A stretch of DNA of 64,000 nucleotides, taken from Chlorobiota bacterium. Lineage in GTDB: Bacteria; Bacteroidota; Ignavibacteria; OLB7. A program made the position numbers and the translations under genes. The notes under the pieces were generated by a model. The model was given only the letters and a program-made list of their open reading frames with translations. It ran no database searches and was not told where the DNA came from. Location: the NCBI GenBank assembly GCA_016700335.1, contig CP065014.1, positions 1,649,001 through 1,713,000 of the forward strand, written 5' to 3'. Of the stretch, positions 8,902-17,674 are shown piece by piece; positions within the stretch are counted from its first letter, which is position 1, and each line of letters opens with the position of its first letter.

Positions 8902-8936
8902 AAAAGTCCATAATTAAAATTAAATTATGGACTTTT
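8902..8936. terminator. bidirectional terminator between nuoK and yidC
   Basis: A perfect 14-bp inverted repeat (aaaagtccataatt at 8902-8915 and its complement at 8923-8936) with a seven-base loop. A-tracts on the left and T-tracts on the right allow it to serve both the plus-strand nuoJK and the minus-strand yidC transcripts, which converge here. Confidence 0.85.
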
Positions 8937-8960
8937 CATTTTTATAAAAATGAATTATAC

Positions 8961-10817
8961 TTATTTCTTTTTTTGTTCAACTGCTGTTCTACCATTTAGA
9001 TTACCTTTCTGGCTTTGTTGCATTTCTGCAATTTTTTGTGCCTCTGCCATTTTTTTGGAAAACCAACCTTGTTTTTTAGTTTTAGCTTCACGTCTCAAAT
9101 CCTCTAAAGTCATTGTCGATTTACTAAATTTATTCATAGCTACTTGTTGCAAAGCAGAAGCAATATTAAATGTCAAATAATATAAATTCAAACCAGCTGG
9201 CATTGAATTAAACATTATTGTCAAGAATACTGGCATAAAATACTGCATCATTTTCTGATTTGGATCAGAAGATGGAGTAGGTGTTAATCTCATTTGCAAT
9301 ACCATTGAAGCTCCCATAACAACTGCTAACAAACTTAAATGTGAACCTAACAATGGAAAATTAAAACCTAGTGGAATTAAATTATCTGCTAATGACAAAT
9401 CTTTAAATATAATGAAACTTGATTGCCTTAATTCAATTGCAGAACTAAGTGTTTGCCAAAGTGCTGAGAAAATTGGTAACTGCAGTATCATTGGTGCACA
9501 ACCTCCCATAGGGTTTATACCATATTCACGGTAGAGTTTGGCATTTTCCATTTGTAGCTTTTGAGGATCATCAATAATTTTCTCCTTATTTTCTGCCATC
9601 AATGGTGCTAACAATTTCATCTTTTGAGCCGATCTCATTTGAGGTAAACTTAAAGGCCATAAAATAGTTTTTATAATCAATGAAAATATTATTATAACTA
9701 AACCCCAATTATTAATAAAACTATGAATAAAGTTGAATAATGGCATCATAAAATACTCAGAAATTGGTCTTGTAAGCCATTCTAAACTGAAGTTATTTAA
9801 TTTACCTAAACCATAAGTTTTTACAATTTCTCTTTCTAATGGTCCTAAGAATATTGTATAATTCCCTTCATTTCCTGTACTATTTAAACTCAAACTAAAT
9901 CTCTTTATATGACCACCACTATCTATGTTCCTTATGTTTCCAATAACATTTACAAAACCGTTGTTAATTGGAACTGATGGAATTATTGCATATCCAAAAT
10001 ATTTAACACTACCTCCAATCCATTCTACTTTCCCAGATATTGTATCTTTTAAAGGTTCGTCTGGTTTTGAGACATCAAATTTTTTCATTTCTCCATCATG
10101 AAAAACATGAGAATGAGACCTCGTTCCCTCATCAACTGAGTTATATTCTTGAAAATTAATGCTATTAGGCCAATTTAATCTATAAGGGCTTCCAGTTTTT
10201 ATATTGAAACCTATACCATATTTATCTCCATAAAAAACAAATCTTTTCTCAATTTGTGGGTTGGTTGAATTGCTATTTGAATCTGATGAAATATTTGGAT
10301 TTAATTTAGCAGTAATAATCAATGAATCTTTTTCACCAATTATAATGTTATCATTTTTATCTAAATTAAAATCTAAACTTTCAGTTGAAACGTATTTTGA
10401 ATTCAAACCAATATCGACTCCTAAAACACCTTTAAAGTTAGCAGAATCACATATCAATTGAGCAGGCTTACCATACCAATTATGATATTTTTTTAATTCA
10501 AATTTACTAAGTAAAGCACCTTTTGAACTAATTGTAGCTTTATATAAAGGTGTTTCAATTACAATATTTTTATTGATACCTGACGAATAATTTAATAACT
10601 CGCTAGGTAAATCTGATTTAACTTCAGGCAGATTTGAGGTTGGTGGTTTGGATTCTTGCTTTACGTTATTATCTTGTGCAACTGATATGTTTTCTTTTTT
10701 AGGATCAGATTTTGGAGCAAAATAAACTGACCAAACTAAAAATATTACACCTATTAATACAAAAGCTAAAATACTTCTTTTATCAAAAGCTGGATTCTGT
10801 TCTTGAGGATTACTCAT
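8961..10817 (-). CDS. yidC: membrane protein insertase YidC
   Basis: Inserts proteins into the inner membrane, alone or with SecYEG. The 618 residues include an N-terminal membrane anchor (about 14-31), a large periplasmic beta-domain (to about 340), and the conserved insertase core from IIFSLIIKTILWPL through QMRSAQKMKLLAPLM, the GGCAPMILQLPIFSALW helix and FLTIMFNSMPAGLNLYY. A basic C-terminal tail (KKQGWFSKKMAEAQK) fits ribosome contact. Length is typical for long-form, Bacteroidota-like YidC. It is the last gene of the rpmH-rnpA-yidD-yidC cluster, 136 bases after yidD. Confidence 0.96.
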   Translation of the reverse strand: MSNPQEQNPAFDKRSILAFVLIGVIFLVWSVYFAPKSDPKKENISVAQDNNVKQESKPPTSNLPEVKSDLPSELLNYSSGINKNIVIETPLYKATISSKGALLSKFELKKYHNWYGKPAQLICDSANFKGVLGVDIGLNSKYVSTESLDFNLDKNDNIIIGEKDSLIITAKLNPNISSDSNSNSTNPQIEKRFVFYGDKYGIGFNIKTGSPYRLNWPNSINFQEYNSVDEGTRSHSHVFHDGEMKKFDVSKPDEPLKDTISGKVEWIGGSVKYFGYAIIPSVPINNGFVNVIGNIRNIDSGGHIKRFSLSLNSTGNEGNYTIFLGPLEREIVKTYGLGKLNNFSLEWLTRPISEYFMMPLFNFIHSFINNWGLVIIIFSLIIKTILWPLSLPQMRSAQKMKLLAPLMAENKEKIIDDPQKLQMENAKLYREYGINPMGGCAPMILQLPIFSALWQTLSSAIELRQSSFIIFKDLSLADNLIPLGFNFPLLGSHLSLLAVVMGASMVLQMRLTPTPSSDPNQKMMQYFMPVFLTIMFNSMPAGLNLYYLTFNIASALQQVAMNKFSKSTMTLEDLRREAKTKKQGWFSKKMAEAQKIAEMQQSQKGNLNGRTAVEQKKK

Positions 10818-10953
10818 CTAATTTTTTTTGTATTAAATACTTACTTGTTAATTAAATAACTAATTAGCTAATAATATTGTTTCACTATTAATTTTTATAA
10901 AGGGCTAATTAAATTACATATTATATATTTATCTTCATAATTTTTCAAAGAAA

Positions 10954-11163
10954 TTATGGTACTTCATCTATTCCACCTTCATGAAATGGATGACATTTAG
11001 AAATTCTTTTTATCCCTAACCATCCACCTTTAAGAATTCCGAATTTAATTATTGCTTGCTTAGTATATTCAGAACAACTGGGAACAAATCGGCAACTTGA
11101 TGGAGTTAATGGTGATATGAAATTCTGATAGAATTTAATTATCGAAGTAAAGACAAATTTCAT
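10954..11163 (-). CDS. yidD: membrane protein insertion efficiency factor YidD
   Basis: A 69-residue protein with the YidD signature: KFYQNFISPLTPSSCRFVPSC near the N-terminus with its paired cysteines, SEYTKQAIIKFG, then RISKCHPFHEGGIDEVP. It aids YidC-dependent insertion at the membrane face. Its ATG overlaps the rnpA TGA by four bases (ATGA at 11160-11163), which implies coupled translation. The position between rnpA and yidC is the classic one. Confidence 0.97.
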   Translation of the reverse strand: MKFVFTSIIKFYQNFISPLTPSSCRFVPSCSEYTKQAIIKFGILKGGWLGIKRISKCHPFHEGGIDEVP

Positions 11164-11558
11164 TTAGATAATTTAAATAGCTTAATTTCTAACTTCCTCA
11201 AGCATTCATTAATTTCAACATTAATTTTACTAAATGGTATAATGTCTTCAGATTTGTTTTTTCCAATCCAAATAAAAGTTGATGAAATTGAATATCCATT
11301 TAGCTTAGATAAATTTAGCTTAGAAAATCTATAACATTCTTTCATTTGCCTCTTAATCTTGTTTCTTGCTGGAGCACAACCATATTTTTTTCTAACTGAA
11401 AAACCCATAAGGATTTTACTTTCAACAGTTATATCGTTTAAATCAATAATAAATTTTAAAATTAAATTTTCTGATTTAATTGATCTACCATCATTGAAAA
11501 GTTTGTAGAATATTTTTCTCCCACGTAAAATTTCTCTACGTGGGAGAATATGTTTCAT
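11160..11558 (-). CDS. rnpA: ribonuclease P protein component
   Basis: Protein cofactor of RNase P, which matures tRNA 5' ends. The ATG at 11558 gives 132 residues starting MKHILPRREILRGRKIF, which aligns with family N-termini; a TTG at 11582 would add eight residues. The RNR-type RNA-binding motif is seen as ARNKIKRQMKECYR. The first codons contain a perfect 10-bp inverted repeat that can form a hairpin twelve bases after the start codon. It lies downstream of rpmH and overlaps yidD by four bases. Confidence 0.93.
   Translation of the reverse strand: MKHILPRREILRGRKIFYKLFNDGRSIKSENLILKFIIDLNDITVESKILMGFSVRKKYGCAPARNKIKRQMKECYRFSKLNLSKLNGYSISSTFIWIGKNKSEDIIPFSKINVEINECLRKLEIKLFKLSK
11518..11546 (-). 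other. hairpin inside the start of rnpA
   Basis: Perfect inverted repeat ctcccacgta (11518-11527) and tacgtgggag (11537-11546) with a nine-base loop, GC-rich by local standards. It encodes residues 5-14 of RnpA, twelve bases after the ATG. A stem so near the start could limit rnpA translation relative to rpmH. It has no T-tract, so it is not a standard terminator. Confidence 0.55.
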
Positions 11559-11670
11559 AATATTTTGCTTTGCAATAAACAATTAAATTATATCTGAAAT
11601 TAATATAATTTTACATTCAATTAAAAAATAATCAAAATAAAATTCAGATATAAAACTACTTTTTAATCTG

Positions 11671-11823
11671 TTAATAACGTGGTTCATCACTTACAGTAAG
11701 TTTGTGACGACCTTTAGCTCTTCGAGCATTAATAACTCTACGGCCATTTTTTGTAGCCATTCTAGCACGGAAACCATGTGTGTTAGCGCGTTTTCTTCTA
11801 CTAGGTTGAAATGTTCTTTTCAT
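11671..11823 (-). CDS. rpmH: 50S ribosomal protein L34
   Basis: A 50-residue basic protein beginning MKRTFQPSRRKRANTHGF and continuing RARMATKNGRRVINARRAKGR, the unmistakable L34 sequence; L34 is normally 44-52 residues. It is the first gene of the rpmH-rnpA-yidD-yidC cluster, with its own well-formed promoter upstream at 11855-11884. The rnpA ATG lies 113 bases downstream. Upstream, on the opposite strand, is an M16 peptidase rather than the dnaA often found next to rpmH. Confidence 0.98.
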   Translation of the reverse strand: MKRTFQPSRRKRANTHGFRARMATKNGRRVINARRAKGRHKLTVSDEPRY

Positions 11824-11854
11824 ATTTAATACATTTAATTAATTCAAAGGATTG

Positions 11855-11884
11855 CAAAGATAAGGAAAATGCCCATTACTCAAA
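11855..11884 (-). promoter_or_regulatory. rpmH promoter (Bacteroidota type)
   Basis: On the minus strand TTTG (11884-11881), an 18-base spacer, and TATCTTTG (11862-11855) match the Bacteroidota sigma consensus TTTG-N19-TAnnTTTG. It lies 32 bases before the rpmH ATG. The same TATCTTTG octamer lies upstream of the tRNA-His gene. Confidence 0.7.
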
Positions 11885-11893
11885 AAAATTTTC

Positions 11894-11901
11894 TAACTTT
11901 G
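11894..11901 (+). promoter_or_regulatory. candidate -7 element for the M16 peptidase pair
   Basis: TAACTTTG fits TAnnTTTG and lies 40 bases before the TTG start of the first M16 gene. No TTTG is found at the expected -33 distance, so the call rests on the -7 element alone. It is back to back with the rpmH promoter. Confidence 0.4.
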
Positions 11902-11941
11902 AACAAAATAAATTATTATTGTCGAAAACTAAAAATTAATA

Positions 11942-13225
11942 TTGATCAATTTAGAAAAGAATTCTCCAATTTTAAAGTACGAAAAATTTAAGTTAACCAA
12001 TGGATTAACTGTCATTTTACACCCAGACAATTTATCACCAATAGTTACAATTAATTTGTTATACATGGTAGGAGCAAAAGATGAAGTTAGAGGTATAACT
12101 GGATTTTCTCATTTGTTTGAGCACTTAATGTTTGAAGGTTCTAAAAATATTCCAAAAGGAATGTATGATTATTATTGTACTGAAGTTGGTGGTGAAAATA
12201 ATGCCTATACAACAAATGATTATACAGATTATTATATAAGTTTACCAAGTAATTTTATTGAACTTGGATTATGGATGGAAAGCGATAGAATGGCTGGTTT
12301 TCTTATAAATCAAGAATCGTTATATACTCAAATTGATGTTGTATTAGAAGAAAAAAAACAGACATGTGATGATACACCATATGGGAATTCTACTACCCAA
12401 TTAAGAAACATTTCTTTTGATAAAAATCATCCATATAGTTGGGACACAATTGGAACAGAAGAAGATATTAAAGATGCTACTTTAGAAAAAGTTGAAATGT
12501 TTTATAATCAATATTATACACCAAATAACTCTACATTAGTAATTACAGGTGATTTTGAAATAGCAGAAACTAAATTATTGGTAAATAAATATTTTCAAGA
12601 TATTAACCCATCCTTAGAAGTTGTTAATCGTTTTAAACAAGATAAATCTTTATTAGAATTTGGAAATTCTTTAGTTGTAAATGACCCTATTGCTCCACTA
12701 AATGCAGTCTTTATGTTGTTTCATTTACCTGAACAAAACAGTCCTGATTATAGGGCATTAGAATTATTAAGTACAATTCTTGGTGATGGTGAAAGCTCTA
12801 GGTTATATAAGACATTAGAGTACCAACTTGAAATTGCTTCTGATACTGAATCATATATATTTGAAGGTAGTTTGTGTTCTATGTTATTTATATATTCAAT
12901 TGCTGATAACAATAAAATTTCTGCTTCCAAATTGGAAAAAGAGATAATTAATTGTATCCAAATAATAGGTAGTGAAGGAATAACTGTTGAAGAACTTGAA
13001 AAAGCAAAGAATAAAAATGAATCAAGAATAAATTATTATATACAATCCTTAATGAATCGAGCCGAAAGATTAGCATATTTTAGTTCATTTTATGATAATC
13101 CAAATATGGCTTTTAATGAGTCTAAGTTATTTTCAAATATCACTATTGAAGATATTAAACGTGTTTGTAATAAGTATCTGGTTGACCAAAAACATAATTC
13201 TGTTAGTTACTTTGTTAATAAATAA
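11942..13225 (+). CDS. M16 zinc peptidase, catalytic subunit
   Basis: Family M16 (pitrilysin/processing-peptidase-like) protein of 427 residues with the full zinc site: inverted motif HLFEH at 57-61 and the third ligand Glu137, exactly 76 residues after His61. No signal peptide is seen. The start is a TTG with no better ATG nearby. The C-terminal Arg-Tyr substrate-clamping pair typical of the family is not recognisable here but is present in the downstream gene, so the two products probably form a heterodimer like mitochondrial processing peptidase. The role in this organism is unknown. Confidence 0.92.
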   Translation: MINLEKNSPILKYEKFKLTNGLTVILHPDNLSPIVTINLLYMVGAKDEVRGITGFSHLFEHLMFEGSKNIPKGMYDYYCTEVGGENNAYTTNDYTDYYISLPSNFIELGLWMESDRMAGFLINQESLYTQIDVVLEEKKQTCDDTPYGNSTTQLRNISFDKNHPYSWDTIGTEEDIKDATLEKVEMFYNQYYTPNNSTLVITGDFEIAETKLLVNKYFQDINPSLEVVNRFKQDKSLLEFGNSLVVNDPIAPLNAVFMLFHLPEQNSPDYRALELLSTILGDGESSRLYKTLEYQLEIASDTESYIFEGSLCSMLFIYSIADNNKISASKLEKEIINCIQIIGSEGITVEELEKAKNKNESRINYYIQSLMNRAERLAYFSSFYDNPNMAFNESKLFSNITIEDIKRVCNKYLVDQKHNSVSYFVNK

Positions 13226-13249
13226 ATTTCAATTTAATAAATATTTTAA

Positions 13250-14620
13250 ATGATTACTTTCGATAGATCTAAACCTCCAGCACCTGGTAAACCAAGACCT
13301 TTCACCTTTCCTGATTATATTAAAACAAAAGTTTGTGGTGAAATCCCACTTTATATAATTCAGAATAATTTTGTTCCTTTGGCTTCTGTTCAACTTGTAT
13401 TTAGAAGTGGTTCAAACTGTGAAGGAGATAAAGCAGGATTAGCAAATTTCACATCTGAGTTATTGTTAAGCGGAACAAAAAATAGAGATACAGTTCAACT
13501 TGCTGAAGAAATAGATTATCTTGGTTCAAGATTAGAATCATATTGTGGAAGAGATGAGATAACTATTTCTTTGGGAATTCTTTCTAAATTTCTTGAAAAA
13601 GGAATTGAATTAATGTCTGATATTGCAATTAATCCAATCTTCCCGATTGAAGAAATAGATAGAGAAAGAAAACATGCAATATCAGCAATAGTTCAAAATC
13701 AAGCTGACGCTTCATATTTATCAGCTATTCAATTTAAAAAAGAAATATTCGGTGCAACACCTTATGGAAGAGAAATTACTGGTACAAAAGATTCATTAAA
13801 TAACTTAACTATAGATGATTGTATAAATTTTCATAAAAATAATTTCACATCAGATAACGCTTTTTTTATTGCTGCTGGAGATATTACTGAAGACTCAATA
13901 AAATCTCTTTTAGAAAAATATTTTTCAAATTGGGTTTCCAAAAAAGTTGAAGTTGTTAAAAATTTTGATTTTCCTATTAAACATAAATCAAATAAAGTTA
14001 CATTAATCCACCGTCCAAAATCAGTACAATCTTCATTACGTATAGGAAAAAGATCTATAGAAAGAAATAACCCAGATTACTTACCATTGACAATTTTAAA
14101 TACTTTGTTTGGAGGTTATTTTAATTCCAGATTGAACATTAATTTAAGAGAAAAAAATGGTTATACTTATGGAGTTAGATCAAGTCTTGAATCAAATAAT
14201 TCAATTGGAAGTTTTTATATTGGAAGTCAAGTTAGATTGGACATTACATCAAATGCGATTCAAGAATGTTTTAATGAGTTAAATTTGATAAATGAAGTAT
14301 TAATTCCAAGTGAAGAGTTAAATATTGTAAAAAATTATTTAATAGGTTCTCAAGCATTACAGTTAGAGACTTCAGAACAAGTAGCCAGTTTTGTTAGAGC
14401 TATTTCAATATATAATTTAGACGATGATTATTATAAAAATTTAGCAAGTTTAATCAGACAAATTTCTTCTGAGCAACTTAAAGAGTTATCTAATAAGTAT
14501 TTATTCAATACTGGTTATGATATTATTGTTTGTGGGGATGCTACAAAGATAAAGGATTCATTAATTCAATTTGGTGAGTTAAAAATTATAAATCAAAAAG
14601 GAGAATTAATTGAAATTTAA
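13250..14620 (+). CDS. M16 peptidase-like protein, non-catalytic subunit
   Basis: A second M16 protein of 456 residues, 24 bases after the first. The zinc motif is lost: the position of HxxEH reads NFTSELLLSGT. It keeps the Arg/Tyr element in NLREKNGYTYGVRSS (about residues 301-315), which in M16B enzymes binds the substrate C-terminal side. This split of zinc site and R/Y pair between adjacent genes is the known pattern for obligate heterodimers of M16B. No signal peptide is visible. Confidence 0.9.
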   Translation: MITFDRSKPPAPGKPRPFTFPDYIKTKVCGEIPLYIIQNNFVPLASVQLVFRSGSNCEGDKAGLANFTSELLLSGTKNRDTVQLAEEIDYLGSRLESYCGRDEITISLGILSKFLEKGIELMSDIAINPIFPIEEIDRERKHAISAIVQNQADASYLSAIQFKKEIFGATPYGREITGTKDSLNNLTIDDCINFHKNNFTSDNAFFIAAGDITEDSIKSLLEKYFSNWVSKKVEVVKNFDFPIKHKSNKVTLIHRPKSVQSSLRIGKRSIERNNPDYLPLTILNTLFGGYFNSRLNINLREKNGYTYGVRSSLESNNSIGSFYIGSQVRLDITSNAIQECFNELNLINEVLIPSEELNIVKNYLIGSQALQLETSEQVASFVRAISIYNLDDDYYKNLASLIRQISSEQLKELSNKYLFNTGYDIIVCGDATKIKDSLIQFGELKIINQKGELIEI

Positions 14621-14665
14621 TTCAACTAATTTTCAATATTCAAATTTCAATATAAATTTCATTGA

Positions 14666-15607
14666 TTGAATTACTTAAATAATAAAATAATCGAATATTC
14701 AAAAAATGTATTAGGGTTTGATTTTATTGAATTTGCCAAACCTGAATTGTTAATAAGTGAAGTTAACTATTTGGAGAACTGGTTGAAACATGGGCTTCAT
14801 GGAAATATGACTTGGCTTGAAAGAAATATTGAAAAAAGAATTGATGTAAAGCAGATATTACCTAGCACTAAAACAGTTATTGTTTTAGCTAAAAATTATT
14901 ACAATAATTTTCAACAAAATGATAAACCTGATGTAGGAAAAATTAGCAAATATGCTTGGGGAAGAGATTATCATAAAGTACTTGGGAATAAATTGAAGTT
15001 GTTAGATAAATTTTTAAAAGAGTTGTCTGAAAATGTAGAAAACAAATGGTATGTTGATACAGGACCTATAATGGAGAAACAATGGGCTGTAAAAGCTGGC
15101 TTAGGATGGATGGGAAAACATACAAATATTATTACTCGTGAAATTGGTAGTTGGATTTTTTTATCGGTAGTATTAACAAATTTACAAATAGATACGGGCT
15201 CACCAATAGAAGATTTTTGTGGTGATTGCACTAAATGTATTGATGCATGCCCAACTGATGCATTGTTTGAACCATACAAACTTGATTCTAACAAGTGTAT
15301 ATCATATTTAACAATTGAGTTGAAACCCAATTTAGAAATAAATCCAGATCTTTCTAAAAATTTTAAGAATTGGATTTTTGGATGTGATATTTGTCAGGAT
15401 GTATGCCCATGGAATAAATTTCAAAAACTATCTGAAGAGCCAGATTTCAAGCCAAGAGTTAATCTTCTTAATTTTAATTTGGAAGAATTATTGAATATGG
15501 AAGAAGATGAATTTAACCTTAAATTTGAAGGTTCACCAATAAAAAGAACTAAACATTCTGGTATTAAAAGAAATATTGAATCAATAAAAGTTCATCATAA
15601 AAAATGA
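14666..15607 (+). CDS. queG: epoxyqueuosine reductase
   Basis: Cobalamin- and iron-sulfur-dependent enzyme for the last step of queuosine synthesis in tRNA. Seen are DTGPIMEKQWAVKAGLGW and GKHTNII, plus two 4Fe-4S motifs CGDCTKCIDACPTDAL and CDICQDVCPWN. At 313 residues it is of the short type without the C-terminal HEAT-like repeat extension. Start is a TTG at 14666; the next ATG would delete the N-terminal domain. It follows the M16 pair by 46 bases and converges with the PorQ-like gene. Confidence 0.95.
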   Translation: MNYLNNKIIEYSKNVLGFDFIEFAKPELLISEVNYLENWLKHGLHGNMTWLERNIEKRIDVKQILPSTKTVIVLAKNYYNNFQQNDKPDVGKISKYAWGRDYHKVLGNKLKLLDKFLKELSENVENKWYVDTGPIMEKQWAVKAGLGWMGKHTNIITREIGSWIFLSVVLTNLQIDTGSPIEDFCGDCTKCIDACPTDALFEPYKLDSNKCISYLTIELKPNLEINPDLSKNFKNWIFGCDICQDVCPWNKFQKLSEEPDFKPRVNLLNFNLEELLNMEEDEFNLKFEGSPIKRTKHSGIKRNIESIKVHHKK

Positions 15608-15614
15608 AATTACA

Positions 15615-16553
15615 TTATAATTTCACATTGATGCTAATTCTATGTAAAGAACCTAATCTTGAAAAAGAGTTAAATCCATAATCAATTCTATATTCTTGAA
15701 TTATTAAACCAAATCCTCCTGAAAAACCAGCAAGCTCTTTTGACTCTCCAAAAGAAACATCACTTCTTACTTTATTATTATAACCAAATCTTAACCTAAT
15801 TGGATTTGAAATTTTGAATTCTCCACCAATATTAAAATAAGAAAATCTATTGAAAAACTCATCATTGTTATCAAGTAATCTTGTGAAATTTAAAGCTACA
15901 AATAATGGTAATCCCTTTAATTGATGACTTACACCAACTCTTAAATCAATTGGCAAATCCTCACTCTTATCATTTATTTTTGAAAGTTGAGTTCCTAAAT
16001 TTAATATTGAAACACCAACTTGTAATCTTCTTAATGTATCTTGATAAAATAATCCACCATCTAAAGCAATTGCAGAAGTAGAATAATTATCAATATTTGA
16101 AAAGATAAGTTTACTACTAAGACCAACAGAAATTTCATCATTTAAATATGTACCGTATCCAATTGTAAAGGCTAAATCATTTGCACCAAAATCTCCTTGA
16201 ATTACTCCATTTTTGTCTGTTCTTTTAAAACTTCCATAGTTTATATAATTTACCCCAGCTCCTAATTTTCCAATTCCTTCAAAATTATTTCCATAAAATA
16301 AAGTTCCACTGTTTATATCAAGTAAATGTTTAAAAAAACAAAAACTTACTTGTTGAGAAATAATTGTATTAATTAATGCTGGATTATAATGGAGCATTGT
16401 TGGATCGTCAACAACAGTTAATGTAGCTCCTCCCATAGCAGCAGACCTTGCTGAAGCATCATTGTGAAGGAAATCAAAAATTCGTCCTGATTGAGAATAT
16501 GATTTAAGGTTTGAACTTAAAACAGTTAAAATAATAATTATAAGTTTTTTCAT
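15615..16553 (-). CDS. PorQ-like outer-membrane protein
   Basis: A 312-residue exported beta-barrel-type protein. The ATG at 16553 is chosen because it gives a clean signal peptide (KKLIIIILTVLSS) with predicted cleavage before QSGRIF; a frame start at 16589 would put twelve odd residues ahead of it. The mature N-terminus FDFLHNDASARSAAMGGA followed by DDPTMLHYNPALI is the hallmark of the PorQ/PorV group, whose members belong to type IX secretion in Bacteroidota. PorQ fits better than PorV by length and N-terminus. Other por/gld genes are not in the window. Confidence 0.78.
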   Translation of the reverse strand: MKKLIIIILTVLSSNLKSYSQSGRIFDFLHNDASARSAAMGGATLTVVDDPTMLHYNPALINTIISQQVSFCFFKHLLDINSGTLFYGNNFEGIGKLGAGVNYINYGSFKRTDKNGVIQGDFGANDLAFTIGYGTYLNDEISVGLSSKLIFSNIDNYSTSAIALDGGLFYQDTLRRLQVGVSILNLGTQLSKINDKSEDLPIDLRVGVSHQLKGLPLFVALNFTRLLDNNDEFFNRFSYFNIGGEFKISNPIRLRFGYNNKVRSDVSFGESKELAGFSGGFGLIIQEYRIDYGFNSFSRLGSLHRISINVKL

Positions 16554-16630
16554 ATAAGCGAAATAACAAAAACAATTTAGATTAGACAAGTCAATAATAA
16601 TTCCATAGTGAAATTATCAATAAATAATTC

Positions 16631-17344
16631 TTAGCTTAAATTAAGTTTAATTAAATCTTCAATATCAGATTTAATTGTATTCATTAATTCAAATTCCTCA
16701 GCTCTGGTCATATCTTTCTTAACAATTCTTGGTTTTCCAAAAATTACACATACCTTTTGTGGTTTTATTAACCAAGTTCCTTTTGGCATAGAATTAAATG
16801 AACCTGATATTGCAACAGGTATTAAAGGTACTGTCGCTTTAACTGCTAATTGGAATCCTCCTCTTTTAAAATTACTTATTTTGCCATTTGAGGTTCTAGT
16901 TCCTTCAGGAAATATTAGTACTGATTTTCCATTTTGAATTTCAAAAGCCGCTTTTTCCAAACTTAACATAGCCTTTTTAATATCTTCTTTGTTAATAGAA
17001 ATATGTGGACTTCTTTTTAAACTTGAACCAAAAAAAGGTACTTTATGTAATGAATCCCTATAAATAAATCTTGCCATAAATGGTATTGAAACTGTTAGTA
17101 TTGGAATATCTAAAAAACTTTGATGATTAGATAAGAATATATAGTTTTGACCTTCTTGAATATTTTCTAATCCAATTACTTTTACTTTAACATTAACACA
17201 GAACAATGTGAACCTTGCCCAAATTTTAGAAACTTTATAATAATTATCACCTGTTTTATCACTCCAAATTGCTATAATTGTAAGCCCTGAAAATAATATT
17301 ATTTCTATAATTGTAAGGGGTAACAAAAGGAAGAATCTTATCAT
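16631..17344 (-). CDS. plsC: 1-acyl-sn-glycerol-3-phosphate acyltransferase
   Basis: Membrane acyltransferase that makes phosphatidic acid from lysophosphatidic acid. The 237 residues show an N-terminal membrane helix, the catalytic H74xxxxD79 motif in NHQSFLDIP, the FPEGTR motif at 145-150 and the VPLIPVAISGS block IV. Length is normal. It is on the minus strand upstream of the PorQ-like gene, separated by 77 bases. Other members of this family act on different lipids, so substrate is inferred. Confidence 0.92.
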   Translation of the reverse strand: MIRFFLLLPLTIIEIILFSGLTIIAIWSDKTGDNYYKVSKIWARFTLFCVNVKVKVIGLENIQEGQNYIFLSNHQSFLDIPILTVSIPFMARFIYRDSLHKVPFFGSSLKRSPHISINKEDIKKAMLSLEKAAFEIQNGKSVLIFPEGTRTSNGKISNFKRGGFQLAVKATVPLIPVAISGSFNSMPKGTWLIKPQKVCVIFGKPRIVKKDMTRAEEFELMNTIKSDIEDLIKLNLS

Positions 17345-17674
17345 AATTATAATTTATCTTAATAATTATTTAATGGAATTGATAATAATATTATTAATAA
17401 AGTACAATGAATAATAATTTTAATAAAATCTCTTTATTATTCATACTTTAATTTAAAGTATTTTATTGTCTAAAAAAAATAAATTAAAGTATTGAACTAC
17501 ATGAACTTATTAAAAGTTTATAATAGTTATTTATTTCTCTTTAGAAGTATATATAAATCATCAGGCAGTTATAATGCTTATTTTAAATAATTATTATTAA
17601 ACTTATAAATATCTATTATCAATAAAATTTAATAACATTTTTTAGATTTATATTATTTCTAACCTAAATCTTAT
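17345..17674. other. 330-base intergenic region between plsC and the AI-2E permease
   Basis: Very AT-rich divergent region. It holds a near-palindrome around 17443-17460 (tacttta followed by taaagta) and no clear TAnnTTTG promoter box in either direction. A 29-codon open frame at 17501-17590 has no recognisable features. I see no RNA gene or repeat element in it. Confidence 0.4.

Noticed and set aside
11671..11941. Replication origin near rpmH
   Set aside because: rpmH often flanks dnaA and oriC, but no dnaA is present and no cluster of DnaA-box-like sequences is visible.
14971..15330. A 119-codon antisense frame within queG
   Set aside because: It lies wholly inside a gene with intact iron-sulfur motifs and has no recognisable features of its own.
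17501..17590. A 29-codon frame in the plsC/AI-2E gap
   Set aside because: It is short, has no conserved look or promoter, and is expected by chance in AT-rich DNA.
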